Below, in pieces: positions 9,226 through 18,789 of a stretch of DNA of 64,000 bases. The notes under the pieces are model-generated. The model did no database searches. It was not told the DNA's origin and saw only the letters and a list, made by a program, of their open reading frames with translations. Origin of the DNA: CAYRHJ01 sp964424105 (GTDB lineage Bacteria; Planctomycetota; Phycisphaerae; UBA1845); assembly GCA_964424105.1 (NCBI GenBank), contig CAYRHJ010000032.1:1-64000 (forward strand), written 5' to 3'. Position numbers and translations under genes: made by a program. The stretch's first letter is position 1. Each line of letters begins with the position of its first letter.

Positions 9226-10152
9226 ATGTACGCAGAGCCATATTTGAAACGAGCAGCTTTGGTATTGGTTTTGGCGGTGGTCGCGCAAGCCGTGGCGGCG
9301 CCCCGCATGTTCTTCGTACCCGCCGGCGATGACCCGTCCAATTTTAGTTCCGGGACAACCGTAATAACAAGCCATCCCGGATCGCGCTTTTGTGTGGAGG
9401 AGTGGGTCACCGGTGATCCGACGGAGATTTATGCCGTGCAGTACATCGTCGCCGACGGCTCGGGCGGTGTAACGGGGACGGTCATCATTGATGGGACTTC
9501 ACCGCTCATCGATCAAACCCATCCGATGTTCGTCGGGAATTTATTTCCAGGCGGCGTCGAGTTTGTCGCCTTTCAGAATCCCAATCTGTGCTGTGTCCCC
9601 GCGTCGGGCTGTACGTGCAGAGAAGGGTTTGCCGTAGCCGGAGAGGGCCTGGATGATACTGCTACGATACCGACGACCAGCGCATACGTAGGGGAACTTT
9701 GTTTCGACGTTTCCATCGACGCCGCGGGCACCTTCTCCGTTGTCTGGGAGGTCCCGGACATCGAAACGAAGTTGGTTGATCCGGTCAGCTTCGAAGCGAT
9801 TCCCGGCGTAGTTTATGACGTGCTGTCGATTGAGGTCGGCCCATGTACGGAGGACAGCGATTGTGTTCGACCGTCGAATACGCAGTGCCAGCGGGCGAGT
9901 TGCAATGCCGGCATCTGTTCTTTCGTCAATAAACCGTACGGCGACGTGGATAACAACGGTACGATCAACCTGTTCGATCTGTTCTGCGTGCTGGACGCGA
10001 TTTCGGACCTATTTCCGAATTGCACGTTTGAGGATGTGGACATTCACGGTACGGGCGAACCGCCCTGCACGCCGAACATGACGATTAATCTGCAAGACTT
10101 GTTTGCGGTGTTAAACGCCTTCAGCGACATAGATCCGTGCTGCACGCCGTGA
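9226..10152 (+). CDS. Secreted protein with dockerin-like C terminus
   Basis: The 308-residue product has an N-terminal signal peptide (hydrophobic ALVLVLAVVAQAVA ending before AAPRMFF). About 190 residues of unassigned, Cys-containing sequence follow, then a short Cys-rich linker with CTEDSDC. The C-terminal 70 residues are dockerin-like: GDVDNNGTINLFDLFCVLDAI and a second MTINLQDLFAVLNAFSDI repeat, each with the Asp/Asn-rich calcium-loop pattern. Such tails are frequent in planctomycete secreted proteins. I chose the ATG at 9226 over the TTG at 9220. The protein is likely exported; a cohesin partner is not seen here. Confidence 0.75.
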   Translation: MYAEPYLKRAALVLVLAVVAQAVAAPRMFFVPAGDDPSNFSSGTTVITSHPGSRFCVEEWVTGDPTEIYAVQYIVADGSGGVTGTVIIDGTSPLIDQTHPMFVGNLFPGGVEFVAFQNPNLCCVPASGCTCREGFAVAGEGLDDTATIPTTSAYVGELCFDVSIDAAGTFSVVWEVPDIETKLVDPVSFEAIPGVVYDVLSIEVGPCTEDSDCVRPSNTQCQRASCNAGICSFVNKPYGDVDNNGTINLFDLFCVLDAISDLFPNCTFEDVDIHGTGEPPCTPNMTINLQDLFAVLNAFSDIDPCCTP

Positions 10153-10223
10153 ACGCGGTCCGCGCGATGGCCGAATTGTCGGTCTCGCCTGCTGCACATG
10201 GTTCGCCGCCCTTGAATCGGCTA

Positions 10224-10967
10224 TCACAAGGCTGACCCGACGAAAGTTCCGGTGAAATTCTCGACGTCGCCCGCCCCGACGGCCGGTAGGCCGATCAGCG
10301 AAATCGACCCTTCAATCTCATCGCCTGTCAAGCGAAACGAGAAACGGGATTCAGGCCCGACGACATACACCCGTCCAAGTATTCCCGGCTCAAATATCGT
10401 CCCCGAATCCTGGACGACGAATCGATTGGCCGGAATAGTCCCTCCGCCCGTTTCGCTGTAAACCGCCAGAAACACACCTTCCGAGGATGTCAACCGAAAT
10501 GCGCCCTGGGGCTCCGTGTTCTCCGCGAAGGCAGCCGTCAGCAGCAATCCGCCGTTGATGGCTGTGCTCTCCGGCGTGTCGTCAAAAATGTTTTGCTCGT
10601 CGATCAGGGAGACAAATCGGGCTTGCAGTTCGCCGTCATCATTATCAGGCGACGACTCCAGGCGCAATTGAGCCGAGACGTGAATACCGGCCACCCGTCG
10701 GGAAGAGGCTTCGATGGTGACGGCGTATAACCTCACATCACCAACCGGCGGGGGATTCACGCCGTTATCATTGGCCATCACGTCGTCGCCATTAACATCG
10801 GGCGGTGGTTGCGATCCACCGGCATCGCCGGGCAGCGGTACGCAACCGACTCCCCCAGCCAGCAAAGTCGCCAACACCAGCCACACTCGTCCACGACGAT
10901 GACTTATAGGACACCCCAATCGAATACCCGGCACACGGTGCAAGAAGGCGGATACTAAAGGACCCAT
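10224..10967 (-). CDS. Predicted lipoprotein of unknown function
   Basis: The 247-residue product starts with a long Arg-containing n-region, a hydrophobic core WLVLATLLAGGVG and a Cys that fits a lipoprotein attachment site. A Pro/Asp/Asn-rich linker (NGDDVMANDNGVNPPP) follows, then a beta-rich domain without recognised family. The frame continues open to 11204, but the start at 10967 places the signal peptide properly. It faces the dockerin-type gene tail to tail with a 70-bp gap. Likely outer-membrane or periplasmic. Confidence 0.6.
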   Translation of the reverse strand: MGPLVSAFLHRVPGIRLGCPISHRRGRVWLVLATLLAGGVGCVPLPGDAGGSQPPPDVNGDDVMANDNGVNPPPVGDVRLYAVTIEASSRRVAGIHVSAQLRLESSPDNDDGELQARFVSLIDEQNIFDDTPESTAINGGLLLTAAFAENTEPQGAFRLTSSEGVFLAVYSETGGGTIPANRFVVQDSGTIFEPGILGRVYVVGPESRFSFRLTGDEIEGSISLIGLPAVGAGDVENFTGTFVGSAL

Positions 10968-11032
10968 CGCGTGGCGTCGATAGAGGCCAAGGGCTGTGGG
11001 TCTCCGCCCGAAAGGGCGGGCAGTCCTACAAG

Positions 11033-11064
11033 GAGGATCCGAGGCACGGCGAGCTCGGATCCTC
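11033..11064. repeat. Strong 11-bp stem hairpin
   Basis: Perfect arms GAGGATCCGAG (11033-11043) and CTCGGATCCTC (11054-11064) enclose a 10-nt loop, with a smaller GC hairpin just upstream. It lies upstream of the lipoprotein gene. No T-run follows on either strand, so it is not a clear intrinsic terminator. Confidence 0.6.
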
Positions 11065-11221
11065 TTGCTTTTGACGCCTGTTCCGCTGGGTTCAGTTGGC
11101 TGTTGCATCAGTGGACTCACTATCAGACTACGAACGACCAAGCCGCACGCTGCATGCGTCACAACGGAGAGCAACAAATCGTGAACATCGTCACTCCGGC
11201 CCAAGCGGGATCGCCCCGATG

Positions 11222-11247
11222 GTCACTCCGGCGTTCGCCGGGATGAC
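11222..11247 (+). repeat. 27-bp inverted-repeat element, diverged copy
   Basis: GTCACTCCGGC...GCCGGGATGAC is a variant of the dispersed inverted-repeat element. A second, more degraded copy starts near 11189. Confidence 0.55.
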
Positions 11248-11279
11248 GGACAATGATGGCGGGTGAAACACAGACAAAT

Positions 11280-11417
11280 CATCGGCTCCCCCACCTCCAA
11301 AGGAGGTGGGCCACCCAGCCGTTTACAAGACCCGCGACATTTGGGCACACGCCATGGTCATCGGCTCCCCCACCTCCAAAGGAGGTGGGCCACCCAGAGG
11401 AGGTGGGCCACCCAGCC
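11280..11417 (+). repeat. Duplicated CCACCTCC/GGAGGTGG hairpin units
   Basis: A unit of about 39 bp beginning CATCGGCTCCCCCACCTCC occurs at 11280-11318 and 11359-11397. A shorter tandem piece of its right half follows at 11397-11417. Each full unit folds into a 9-bp stem (CCCACCTCC/GGAGGTGGG) with an AAA loop. The rest of the 10968-11505 spacer holds only the hairpin and inverted repeats listed separately. Confidence 0.7.
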
Positions 11418-11505
11418 GATCGGTGATGCCAAGTGCGATTCCGGTCGCGGCCACCAGCCGATCCTGATGTTCGCTTGCGTCAACCGGTGACGTTATCTTG
11501 CATGC

Positions 11506-12360
11506 ATGGTAATCGATTGGCCCAGCGCGTTGAATATCGCCGACGAGGTTCTTTTCGCGGGCGGAGTGCTGGTGGTCTTGGTCGCGACGGCTTGCTGGCT
11601 GAAAGGCGGGCGGCGGAATCCGCTGGCTGACGCACCGGCCCGGCCCAACGCGGTGTTGCTCGAAGGAATCTTGGTGCCGATGTGCGTGTGGCTGTTGACG
11701 GCTTCGCTTCTTGCGGGTGAATCGAACGGCGGCCCGGGTCGGCTGGCGACATGGTCATCGAGTGCGCAGGCAATTTTGGAAAGCCTGCCTTCTGTGGCAG
11801 GGGGGCTGGCGTGTTTGTGGGTGGCAAGTCGCTGTTTTCGGGGCGGCGTTCGGGAGTTTGTGTTGGGTTGGGGCGGTGCGGATCGCTCGGCCATCAGCGC
11901 ATGCGCGTATTTCTTGGCGGCGATGGCTGTCTGTCCCATCCTGTATCATTCGACGTTGTGGATGATTCGATTCGTGGTGGAGCAATACCCCGTGCTTCCA
12001 CACGAAGTGATCGAGACGCTTCGCCGCCGACAAACACCATTATGGGTGTTCTGGATCGGCACCGTGGTGATCGCGCCCGTCGCGGAGGAGTGTTTTTTTC
12101 GAGGCATCGTCCAAACGGGCCTGTCGAACGTCTTCGCGAATCGCTGGTGGTCCGTGGTGACCACGGCTGCGATATTCGGTGCCGTGCACGCGGGCGGTGC
12201 TGCGGAGTCGCCCCAGCCCCACGTCGTGCCCGCCTTGGCGGCGTTCGGCTTGTTGATCGGCGTGCTGTACGTTCGTTCAGGCTCGCTGGTGGGGCCTATC
12301 GTGCTGCATGCGCTTTTCAACGGCAAAACGCTGCTGTGGGAGACGATCCGCCAATTTTGA
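11506..12360 (+). CDS. CPBP-family intramembrane metalloprotease
   Basis: The 284-residue membrane protein carries the Abi/CPBP (CAAX-protease-like) motifs near its C terminus: EECFFRG with Glu194, Glu195 and Arg199; FGAVHAG with His228; and HALFN with His268 and Asn272. At least six hydrophobic segments surround them. Members cleave within the membrane or act as bacteriocin-immunity and stress proteins; the substrate here is unknown. The ATG at 11506 starts about 90 bp after the hairpin repeats. The gene appears monocistronic and converges on the metal ATPase gene. Confidence 0.85.
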   Translation: MVIDWPSALNIADEVLFAGGVLVVLVATACWLKGGRRNPLADAPARPNAVLLEGILVPMCVWLLTASLLAGESNGGPGRLATWSSSAQAILESLPSVAGGLACLWVASRCFRGGVREFVLGWGGADRSAISACAYFLAAMAVCPILYHSTLWMIRFVVEQYPVLPHEVIETLRRRQTPLWVFWIGTVVIAPVAEECFFRGIVQTGLSNVFANRWWSVVTTAAIFGAVHAGGAAESPQPHVVPALAAFGLLIGVLYVRSGSLVGPIVLHALFNGKTLLWETIRQF

Positions 12361-12568
12361 AACCGGCGGTTTGAAAGTGGATTTCCGTTGATGGCCCAGC
12401 GGATACGCGTGCCGATGACGCGCGGTGGGGCATTGAAGGACCGTTTGCGGCGGTCGTTGCTGGAAGACAAACGCGGCCATTGAAGCGCGTTCATCGTGGG
12501 CGCGTGGGTCATGTTTGGGGCAAGGCTAACACAGGGCGACCCGATCATTCGGGCGAAATTCGTGCCTG

Positions 12569-14593
12569 TCAACCCATCGCGGGAACGCCGATCACCGGCG
12601 CTGTGGGCGCAGGCTGCCGATCGTCGGGCAGGGGCTCGTGCGGCGTCAGATCCTCGCCGAATCGCACCAATCGGGCGCTGTTGAAAATCACCACCGCACT
12701 GGCCAACGTATGCAAAATCGCCGCCGGGATCGCCGTCAACGTCCCCGTGACCGCCATCGGCATGACCAGGAGAATAAACGCGACGCCGAAGACCAGATTC
12801 TGCGCGATCACGCGGGTGGTCTGCCGCGACAACTTGACCAGGAACGGAATGCGATTCAGATCGTTGTTCATCAGCGCGATGCTGGCGGAATTGATGGCAA
12901 TGTCGCTGCCGGCCGCCCCCATGGCGATGCTCAAATTTCCCGCCGCCAGCGCCGGGGCGTCGTTCACGCCGTCGCCGATCACGCAGACCCGGTGACCCTT
13001 GCGCTTCAATTCGTCGACCAGTCGCAGCTTCTCCTCCGGCAAGACTTCGGCTTGCACGTCCGTGCAACCCATTTCCACCGCGACCCGTCTCGCCACCGAC
13101 CACTTGTCACCCGTCACCATGGTCACGTTCTTGATGCCCAGCGCCTGCAACGCCTCAATGGCCTCGCGCGCTTCCGGACGCGTCCGGTCTTCCAACCCCA
13201 GCCACCCGATGCATCGATTCTGCCGGGTGACGTAGAGCATGCTCAATCCCTCCGCCTCCTGAAATTCAGGCTGATTCACCAGGGTCATGTCGGCGCCGGC
13301 GTCTCGAAGCCACGCGCTGCGACCGACCATGATCCTCTCGCCGTTCACCGTGCCCTTGACCCCTCGGCCCATGGACTCCTCGAAATCTGTTGGCTGCATC
13401 AGCGACAGATTGGCCGCCCTCGCCGTCACCACCAGCGCCCGGGCTGTGGGGTGCTTGCTCATCTGTTCGACCGACGCGGCGATACGCAACAATTCAGCGC
13501 CGTCGATGTCGGGGCCCGGTTTCATCTGCGTCAGCGTCAGCTCGCCCGTGGTCAGCGTCCCCGTCTTGTCGAAAACGACGGCCGTCAACGAACGGGCGTA
13601 TTCCAGGTTGATGACGTTCTTGATCATGATGCCCAGCCGGGCCGCACAACTCAGCGCCGCCACCATGGCCGTCGGCGTGGCGAGCACAAGGGCGCAGGGG
13701 CATCCGGCCACCAGAATCGCGATGGCCCGTGTCATGCCTTCGCTCTTGTCTTCTGCGAAGAACAGCACGATTCCCGCCAGCATCAGAATCGTCGGCGTGT
13801 ACCAGCCCGCGTACCGGTCAATCAGCCGCATCAGCGGTATTTTGGTTTTCTCCGCTTCCAGAATCAGCGATTGCACTCGGCCTAGGGTCGTCTCCTCGCC
13901 CACCTTGGTCACTTTGATGTCCAGCGCGCCGGTCAGATTGCTGGTGCCTCCGAAGACCTCCTCGCCGACTGTCCTTTCCACCGCCAACGATTCGCCGGTC
14001 ACGTTGGCTTGGTTGATCGTCGATTCGCCGCGAACGATTTCACCGTCGGCTGGGATATTGTCACCCGGTCGGACGCGAATGATGTCACCCGCTCGCAGTT
14101 TCGTGACCGCCACCAGCTCCTCGCCGGCGCTGGTGATCCGATGGGCTTCATGCGGTGTGAGGCGGACCAATTGGGCGATGGCTGCCCGGGCCCCCAACGC
14201 GGTCCGCGTCTCGATCAGGTTGGCGATAATCATGAAGAAGGCGACGATCCCAGCGAGTTGATATTGTTCCAATGCAATCGCGGCGATGACGGCCATCGCG
14301 ACCAGCTCGTCCATGTGGCTTTCACCGCGATACAAATGCACCAGGGATTGCCAAATCAGCGGCAAGCCAAGTAACACTGCACCAATTAAAGCAATAGCAT
14401 CAGAATGGGGGTTTCGCAGGCCACCTGTCCCATCACGGAGCGAGCTTTCGAAAAAAAAGTTTGTCAAGAAAGAGGCCAGGATCAGTGTGCCGCCGACCAG
14501 CGTTGCCAGCATCCAAACGCTGATTCGACCGGTCTGGGCCTGTACGGATTGGGCGGTTTCGTGCATTGAATATGGCGTTGCGGCGTCGGCCAT
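12569..14593 (-). CDS. P1B-type heavy-metal-translocating ATPase
   Basis: The 674-residue ATPase pumps a transition metal across the inner membrane at the cost of ATP. Motifs in order: actuator TGES (199-202), membrane metal-site CPC (298-300), phosphorylation loop DKTGT (Asp342), the P1B-specific HP dipeptide (381-382), MVTGD and GDGVNDAPAL. No N-terminal HMA domain or Cys/His-rich metal-binding region exists. The last helix reads HTLASAVVIFNSARL, which is neither the classic copper MSxS pattern nor the clear Asp of ZntA-type zinc/cadmium pumps, so I do not assign the metal. The ATG at 14593 has GGAG seven bases upstream. Confidence 0.9.
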   Translation of the reverse strand: MADAATPYSMHETAQSVQAQTGRISVWMLATLVGGTLILASFLTNFFFESSLRDGTGGLRNPHSDAIALIGAVLLGLPLIWQSLVHLYRGESHMDELVAMAVIAAIALEQYQLAGIVAFFMIIANLIETRTALGARAAIAQLVRLTPHEAHRITSAGEELVAVTKLRAGDIIRVRPGDNIPADGEIVRGESTINQANVTGESLAVERTVGEEVFGGTSNLTGALDIKVTKVGEETTLGRVQSLILEAEKTKIPLMRLIDRYAGWYTPTILMLAGIVLFFAEDKSEGMTRAIAILVAGCPCALVLATPTAMVAALSCAARLGIMIKNVINLEYARSLTAVVFDKTGTLTTGELTLTQMKPGPDIDGAELLRIAASVEQMSKHPTARALVVTARAANLSLMQPTDFEESMGRGVKGTVNGERIMVGRSAWLRDAGADMTLVNQPEFQEAEGLSMLYVTRQNRCIGWLGLEDRTRPEAREAIEALQALGIKNVTMVTGDKWSVARRVAVEMGCTDVQAEVLPEEKLRLVDELKRKGHRVCVIGDGVNDAPALAAGNLSIAMGAAGSDIAINSASIALMNNDLNRIPFLVKLSRQTTRVIAQNLVFGVAFILLVMPMAVTGTLTAIPAAILHTLASAVVIFNSARLVRFGEDLTPHEPLPDDRQPAPTAPVIGVPAMG

Positions 14594-14889
14594 CAAACGT
14601 CTCCGGAGTGGGGTAAACGAACTCGATCCAATTCTTGTGCCATTCTAATGCGGAATTACGCAGTCGCTTCGTACCGGCAAGACGGGCACGAGGTCAACAC
14701 CGAACGCGATCAGGGACATTTTTCGAGACAACAGAAAGCGGTGCCGTTTCGCCCATGCTCGCATAGAACTCCTACGATTGAATGGTCTGAACGGTTCGAA
14801 GCGCGGCATGACACAATTTTGGCAAGCCATGCGGGATGACACAGTTTCGCTGGGTTTACGGAATGTCAACGCTGTTTCAGTGCGTTGGC

Positions 14890-17800
14890 TTATCGCCCGA
14901 TGTTGTTGCCGTAAATCACGTAAACATCGCCCTGATCGGGGCGCCGTCCCGTTTCGTTTTCTGAACCACCGCCCTGCGGGAAGTCTTCATCGAGCAGGTC
15001 GGCTTTGGTCACGCCGATGGCGATGTCACCGAAACCGTCGCCATTGATATCACCCAGAAATCCCACGCTGTCGGTGGGGGCTTCATCGGGCGCGCCGGCG
15101 ATAAACGGAGACAGGAAGACCATCCCCGGAATTCGATCGCCGATTTCGGAAAGCTCCACGGGGACTTCCTGTGTCTCCAAGTGCGGCCCGCCGTAAACGA
15201 GATAGGTTACCCCCATGCGGGTTCGGCCATTGGGATCGACGCGGATTTCGCCGGGGGCGCTGATGAGAAAGTCACCGAACCCGTCCTTGTCGAAATCGCC
15301 CGCGCTACTGATGTCGAATCCCGCGCGGTCGCCGGGGTTGCTTCCGTAGAAGATGACGCCGCCCAGGTCGTTGGTCCCGACTTGGCTGATGACGCGGTCT
15401 CCCTGCCGGGTGACGCCGCCGAAGATGATGCCCACGTATCCGTTGTCTACCGGGCAGCAGTTCGGATCGCCGGCGATCAGGCAGGAAAGCACGTCGCCGT
15501 CGGCGTCGTCCACCACGCGGTCGTTGTTGTAGTCGAAGTTCTTGCAAACGTCGTCCAGGAAGACCTCGCGCAACGCCCGGCAGGAATTGAACAGGGTGAG
15601 GTCCAGGGCGCCGTCGAACGTCGGATCGAGACAGTCGGGCGGCGGCACGATGAAGTCCGCGAAGGGTGAGGAGAACATCACGTCGTCGATTCCGTCTCCG
15701 TTGACGTCGGTGACGGGTTCCTGCCTCCAGCCGATCTGATCGCCGGGTGTTTCGCCACGGACACGGAGCATGGGCGGTCGGGTCAGGGGATCGTCGGCCA
15801 GGGAGAGGAAAAAGCTCCCAATGGGCGGGCGAAGGAAGAGGATGTACAAGGCCCCGGTATCGGGCAACACGGGAGAGCGGTCGTTCAAGGGTGCCCCGCA
15901 CATCAGGTCGGGAATGGAATCGAGGTTGAAATCGCCGGCTGACTTCGCCCCTCCCAAACGGTCATTGGGGTCCTCGGCAAAAACTTCCCAGGTGCCGGAC
16001 TCGATGAACCTTCCACAACGGGGCGTGCCCGGCGCGCCGCAATCGCCCGGATCCGCACAGTCAATGCTTGAAGATTCGTCACCGGGCCAAGGGATTTGAG
16101 TGGTGCCGCCAGCGGCACCGGGTTTGTCACGAAACGTGTCCACGTCGAAGTCCGAGCCGGGGATGACGGTGATGCTCCCCACGTGAGCTCGCGCGACGGC
16201 GTGAGTGGAATTGGGAATGGAAAGCGTCAGAATGTGGTCGGCTTCGTTGGTGGGCGATGAGATTACGACCTCGGGAACGTTGTCCAGGTCCACGTCCGGG
16301 ATCCACGAAACGGTCGTTCCAAACATGCCGTTGAGCGGCGGCTGATTTAGCTGTAGATGGTCGAAATAGTCATACCAGCCGGCGGTAAACCGGCAGCCTT
16401 CAACGCGATTTGGCTCGTCTCCGACCGCTTGCTCATCCGCGTTGATACCGAATTGCAGCGGACGGGTGGGACGCATGCCCACCAGTTCCAGGGAGATGGT
16501 CGTGTTGGTCAGCCGGTCGGGATCGATTCCGCCGATTGTGGGCCTGTCCGGGTTGGCAGCGGCGGCTGCGTCGCGATTGGTGCTTGCCAGCAGCGAAACG
16601 AAGCCCCCCGCATCGAGCTTGCGTTCGTTGCAACCTGCGTCGTCGGTTCCGATGTCGGAGAAATTGTTGGGCAGGGGGTCGGGGTAGCATCCCAAGGGAC
16701 CGCCAAGGAGGACGCGATCGTATTCGATGGTGACGGTGGGCCGCTGCCTGGGGTCCCCGAATTCTTTGGATCCCAATCGAGCGGCATCTTCGGCATCGTC
16801 GCCGATGCCTTCGAGTGTGGGGACAATGATGAGTCGAATCTCATTGTTCGAAACGGCTAATTGGCCGAACAAAAGGCGGGTCAGCAATTCATCCAGCTCG
16901 ACGGTGACCATCCCGCCGGGGCTGTCAGCCGTGATGGAGGTGATCTCGTCCTCGTCGTAGTCGATGCCGGCTTCGGGTTCGCCGAAGTTTCCGAAGGTGA
17001 CGGTGTTTTCATCAAAATCGCGAAACAGTTCGTGAATGGTTGCTTGTCCACCGGCCTCCAGAATGCGCATCTCGAGTTGTCCGCTGATCTCGCCGATCGT
17101 TTCGGGCGAATCTTCGGGGGGGAATTGGTCCAGGATGTTCGCGAACTTGATGAGGGAGTATTTGCGATTGTTGGGACCGGCGTTGATCCATTCCAGATCC
17201 GCGGAGCGGAGATTGGTGTTGGGCTGGGCGCTGGAAATGACCACGTCGCTGGTGCCGTTGTAGGTGAAATTGATCATCACGTCATTGGGCTCGGCCTCCA
17301 CCGTCAGTTCCGATTCGTTTTGCCCGTGCACCAGGGACAATTCGACGTTGAGGGTCTGATCATCATCGGGAGCGTTGTCGCCGGGATCGTCGTCGCGTGT
17401 CGTCAAATATCCTTCGCAATGGGGCGTACCGAACAAAAGCTCGGGTCGGTTGTCGCCGTTGAGGTCTGGGATGAATGAAACGTCGGTCAGACCTTCGGTG
17501 CGGGGCGTGTCGACTCGAACCAGCCCACCACCGCATAGAAACCCTTCCAACGTCCGACGAGGCGGCGGCGCTTCGACCACAAAACCGGGGATGGCCTGGG
17601 CGACGCTGTTGACGTTGATGGCCCCGCCGAAGCGTTGACCGGGCAGTCCGTAGATGACGTAGGCTTCGCCGATGTTGCCGAAATTGCGGGGGTTTCCCCA
17701 TCGAGCGACGAGGCAGAAGTCATCGATTCCGTCGAGGTCGAAATCGCGAATGTTGACCATTCGGGTTCCCAGGTTTGAGCCGGGGTTGAATCCGACGAAA

Positions 17801-18789
17801 CGTACGCCGGCTGTGGTGCGACCGATGGTGCCCAAATCGACGAACGAGCCGGAAGCAGCGCGAACGACGTTCAGCGTGCCGGCGGCGTAGGCATGTACGG
17901 GCGGGTTTTGACCGTCGATGATTGACGCACGAATGCGGTAGGGCGCACCGTCCGATCGCAAGGGGATTTGTGAAAGATCGACGGTGATGGGGAAGATTCG
18001 TTGGCCTGGGTCGCCGCGTTCGATCTCTTCGGGTCCGATCAGGGCGATGATTTTCGAGGCGTCGGGCGCGAATACGTCGTCATTCCTGGGATCGCTGTCC
18101 AGATCCAGGACGACGAACAAGGAGCTGGTGCTATCGACGTCGTAGGGATTGTCAATGATGGGGCCCAGTGCGGGGTCGGCGTTGGGGTCGCGGAAGGTTG
18201 GCTGGACGACGATGCGCACGACGTCGTCCTGTGAAACGCTGAGGTTAAAGGCCGGCTCTCGAACGTAGACCTGCGGCGGGAGGTTGGTGATGGCGCTGCC
18301 GCCGGGGGGCACGATGCGGATGACCACTTCACCCAGCCCGGAGGCTGCGTTGAAAGCGAGGGCCGTGGTCGGGCGGTTGTCGCCGTCGTCGATTCGACCG
18401 CGGAGATTGAATTCACCCAGCGGAAGTAGCTGGGTGTTGATGGTAAATCGATCGTTGGCACCGTCGCCGTTTTCCTGAATGCCATTCACCAGCGGAATGA
18501 CCATGTTGGGATCGTCCACGGACACCAGATCAAAAGAAATCAGGGCGTTGGAGTCGCGGTCGGTGTCCAGCCATTCGATGACGAAGCTGGCGCCTCGGCT
18601 GATGGAGATGTTTTCATCCGGTGAAATGATGGTGAGCGTGGGCGGCTCGGTATTATCCACGTTCACGCCGACGATGTTGATCGGCGAGCTTACGGAGTCA
18701 CATCCTGCGCTCCACCAGGAAAGGGTGGTCACAAGTACGGCTGCTGGGATCACCCAGCGCCGGTTCATCCAACGACGGCGCGCCTTCAT
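14890..18789 (-). CDS. Very large FG-GAP repeat lipoprotein
   Basis: The 1299-residue product starts with a lipoprotein signal (hydrophobic AAVLVTTLSWWSAGC with the modifiable Cys near residue 30). An N-terminal region resembling Ig/cadherin-like folds follows, then at least seven FG-GAP/integrin-alpha-like calcium-binding repeats spread over the rest: RDFDLDGIDDF, PDLNGDNRPELLFG, PDVDLDNVPEVVI, GDFNLDSIPDLM, TDVNGDGIDDVMF, GDFDKDGFGDFLISAP and GDINGDGFGDIAIG. Most are followed by the expected hydrophobic-Ser/Gly-Ala-Pro segment. Repeats of this kind form a beta-propeller. It is likely a surface or periplasmic adhesion or carbohydrate-contact protein. A strong AGGAGA ribosome site precedes the ATG. 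Confidence 0.85.
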   Translation of the reverse strand: MKARRRWMNRRWVIPAAVLVTTLSWWSAGCDSVSSPINIVGVNVDNTEPPTLTIISPDENISISRGASFVIEWLDTDRDSNALISFDLVSVDDPNMVIPLVNGIQENGDGANDRFTINTQLLPLGEFNLRGRIDDGDNRPTTALAFNAASGLGEVVIRIVPPGGSAITNLPPQVYVREPAFNLSVSQDDVVRIVVQPTFRDPNADPALGPIIDNPYDVDSTSSLFVVLDLDSDPRNDDVFAPDASKIIALIGPEEIERGDPGQRIFPITVDLSQIPLRSDGAPYRIRASIIDGQNPPVHAYAAGTLNVVRAASGSFVDLGTIGRTTAGVRFVGFNPGSNLGTRMVNIRDFDLDGIDDFCLVARWGNPRNFGNIGEAYVIYGLPGQRFGGAINVNSVAQAIPGFVVEAPPPRRTLEGFLCGGGLVRVDTPRTEGLTDVSFIPDLNGDNRPELLFGTPHCEGYLTTRDDDPGDNAPDDDQTLNVELSLVHGQNESELTVEAEPNDVMINFTYNGTSDVVISSAQPNTNLRSADLEWINAGPNNRKYSLIKFANILDQFPPEDSPETIGEISGQLEMRILEAGGQATIHELFRDFDENTVTFGNFGEPEAGIDYDEDEITSITADSPGGMVTVELDELLTRLLFGQLAVSNNEIRLIIVPTLEGIGDDAEDAARLGSKEFGDPRQRPTVTIEYDRVLLGGPLGCYPDPLPNNFSDIGTDDAGCNERKLDAGGFVSLLASTNRDAAAAANPDRPTIGGIDPDRLTNTTISLELVGMRPTRPLQFGINADEQAVGDEPNRVEGCRFTAGWYDYFDHLQLNQPPLNGMFGTTVSWIPDVDLDNVPEVVISSPTNEADHILTLSIPNSTHAVARAHVGSITVIPGSDFDVDTFRDKPGAAGGTTQIPWPGDESSSIDCADPGDCGAPGTPRCGRFIESGTWEVFAEDPNDRLGGAKSAGDFNLDSIPDLMCGAPLNDRSPVLPDTGALYILFLRPPIGSFFLSLADDPLTRPPMLRVRGETPGDQIGWRQEPVTDVNGDGIDDVMFSSPFADFIVPPPDCLDPTFDGALDLTLFNSCRALREVFLDDVCKNFDYNNDRVVDDADGDVLSCLIAGDPNCCPVDNGYVGIIFGGVTRQGDRVISQVGTNDLGGVIFYGSNPGDRAGFDISSAGDFDKDGFGDFLISAPGEIRVDPNGRTRMGVTYLVYGGPHLETQEVPVELSEIGDRIPGMVFLSPFIAGAPDEAPTDSVGFLGDINGDGFGDIAIGVTKADLLDEDFPQGGGSENETGRRPDQGDVYVIYGNNIGR

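Noticed and set aside
11033..11064. Intrinsic terminator for the flanking genes
   Set aside because: The stem is strong but no T-run follows on either strand, and it lies on the 5' side of the lipoprotein gene.
11946..13103. Long minus-strand frame (385 codons) over the CPBP protease and the ATPase gene end
   Set aside because: It overlaps two supported genes and shows repetitive Arg/Gly content with no family motif.
12638..13885. Long plus-strand frame (415 codons) opposite the metal ATPase
   Set aside because: It is antisense to a well-supported P1B ATPase and has His/Arg-rich composition typical of shadow frames in GC-rich DNA.
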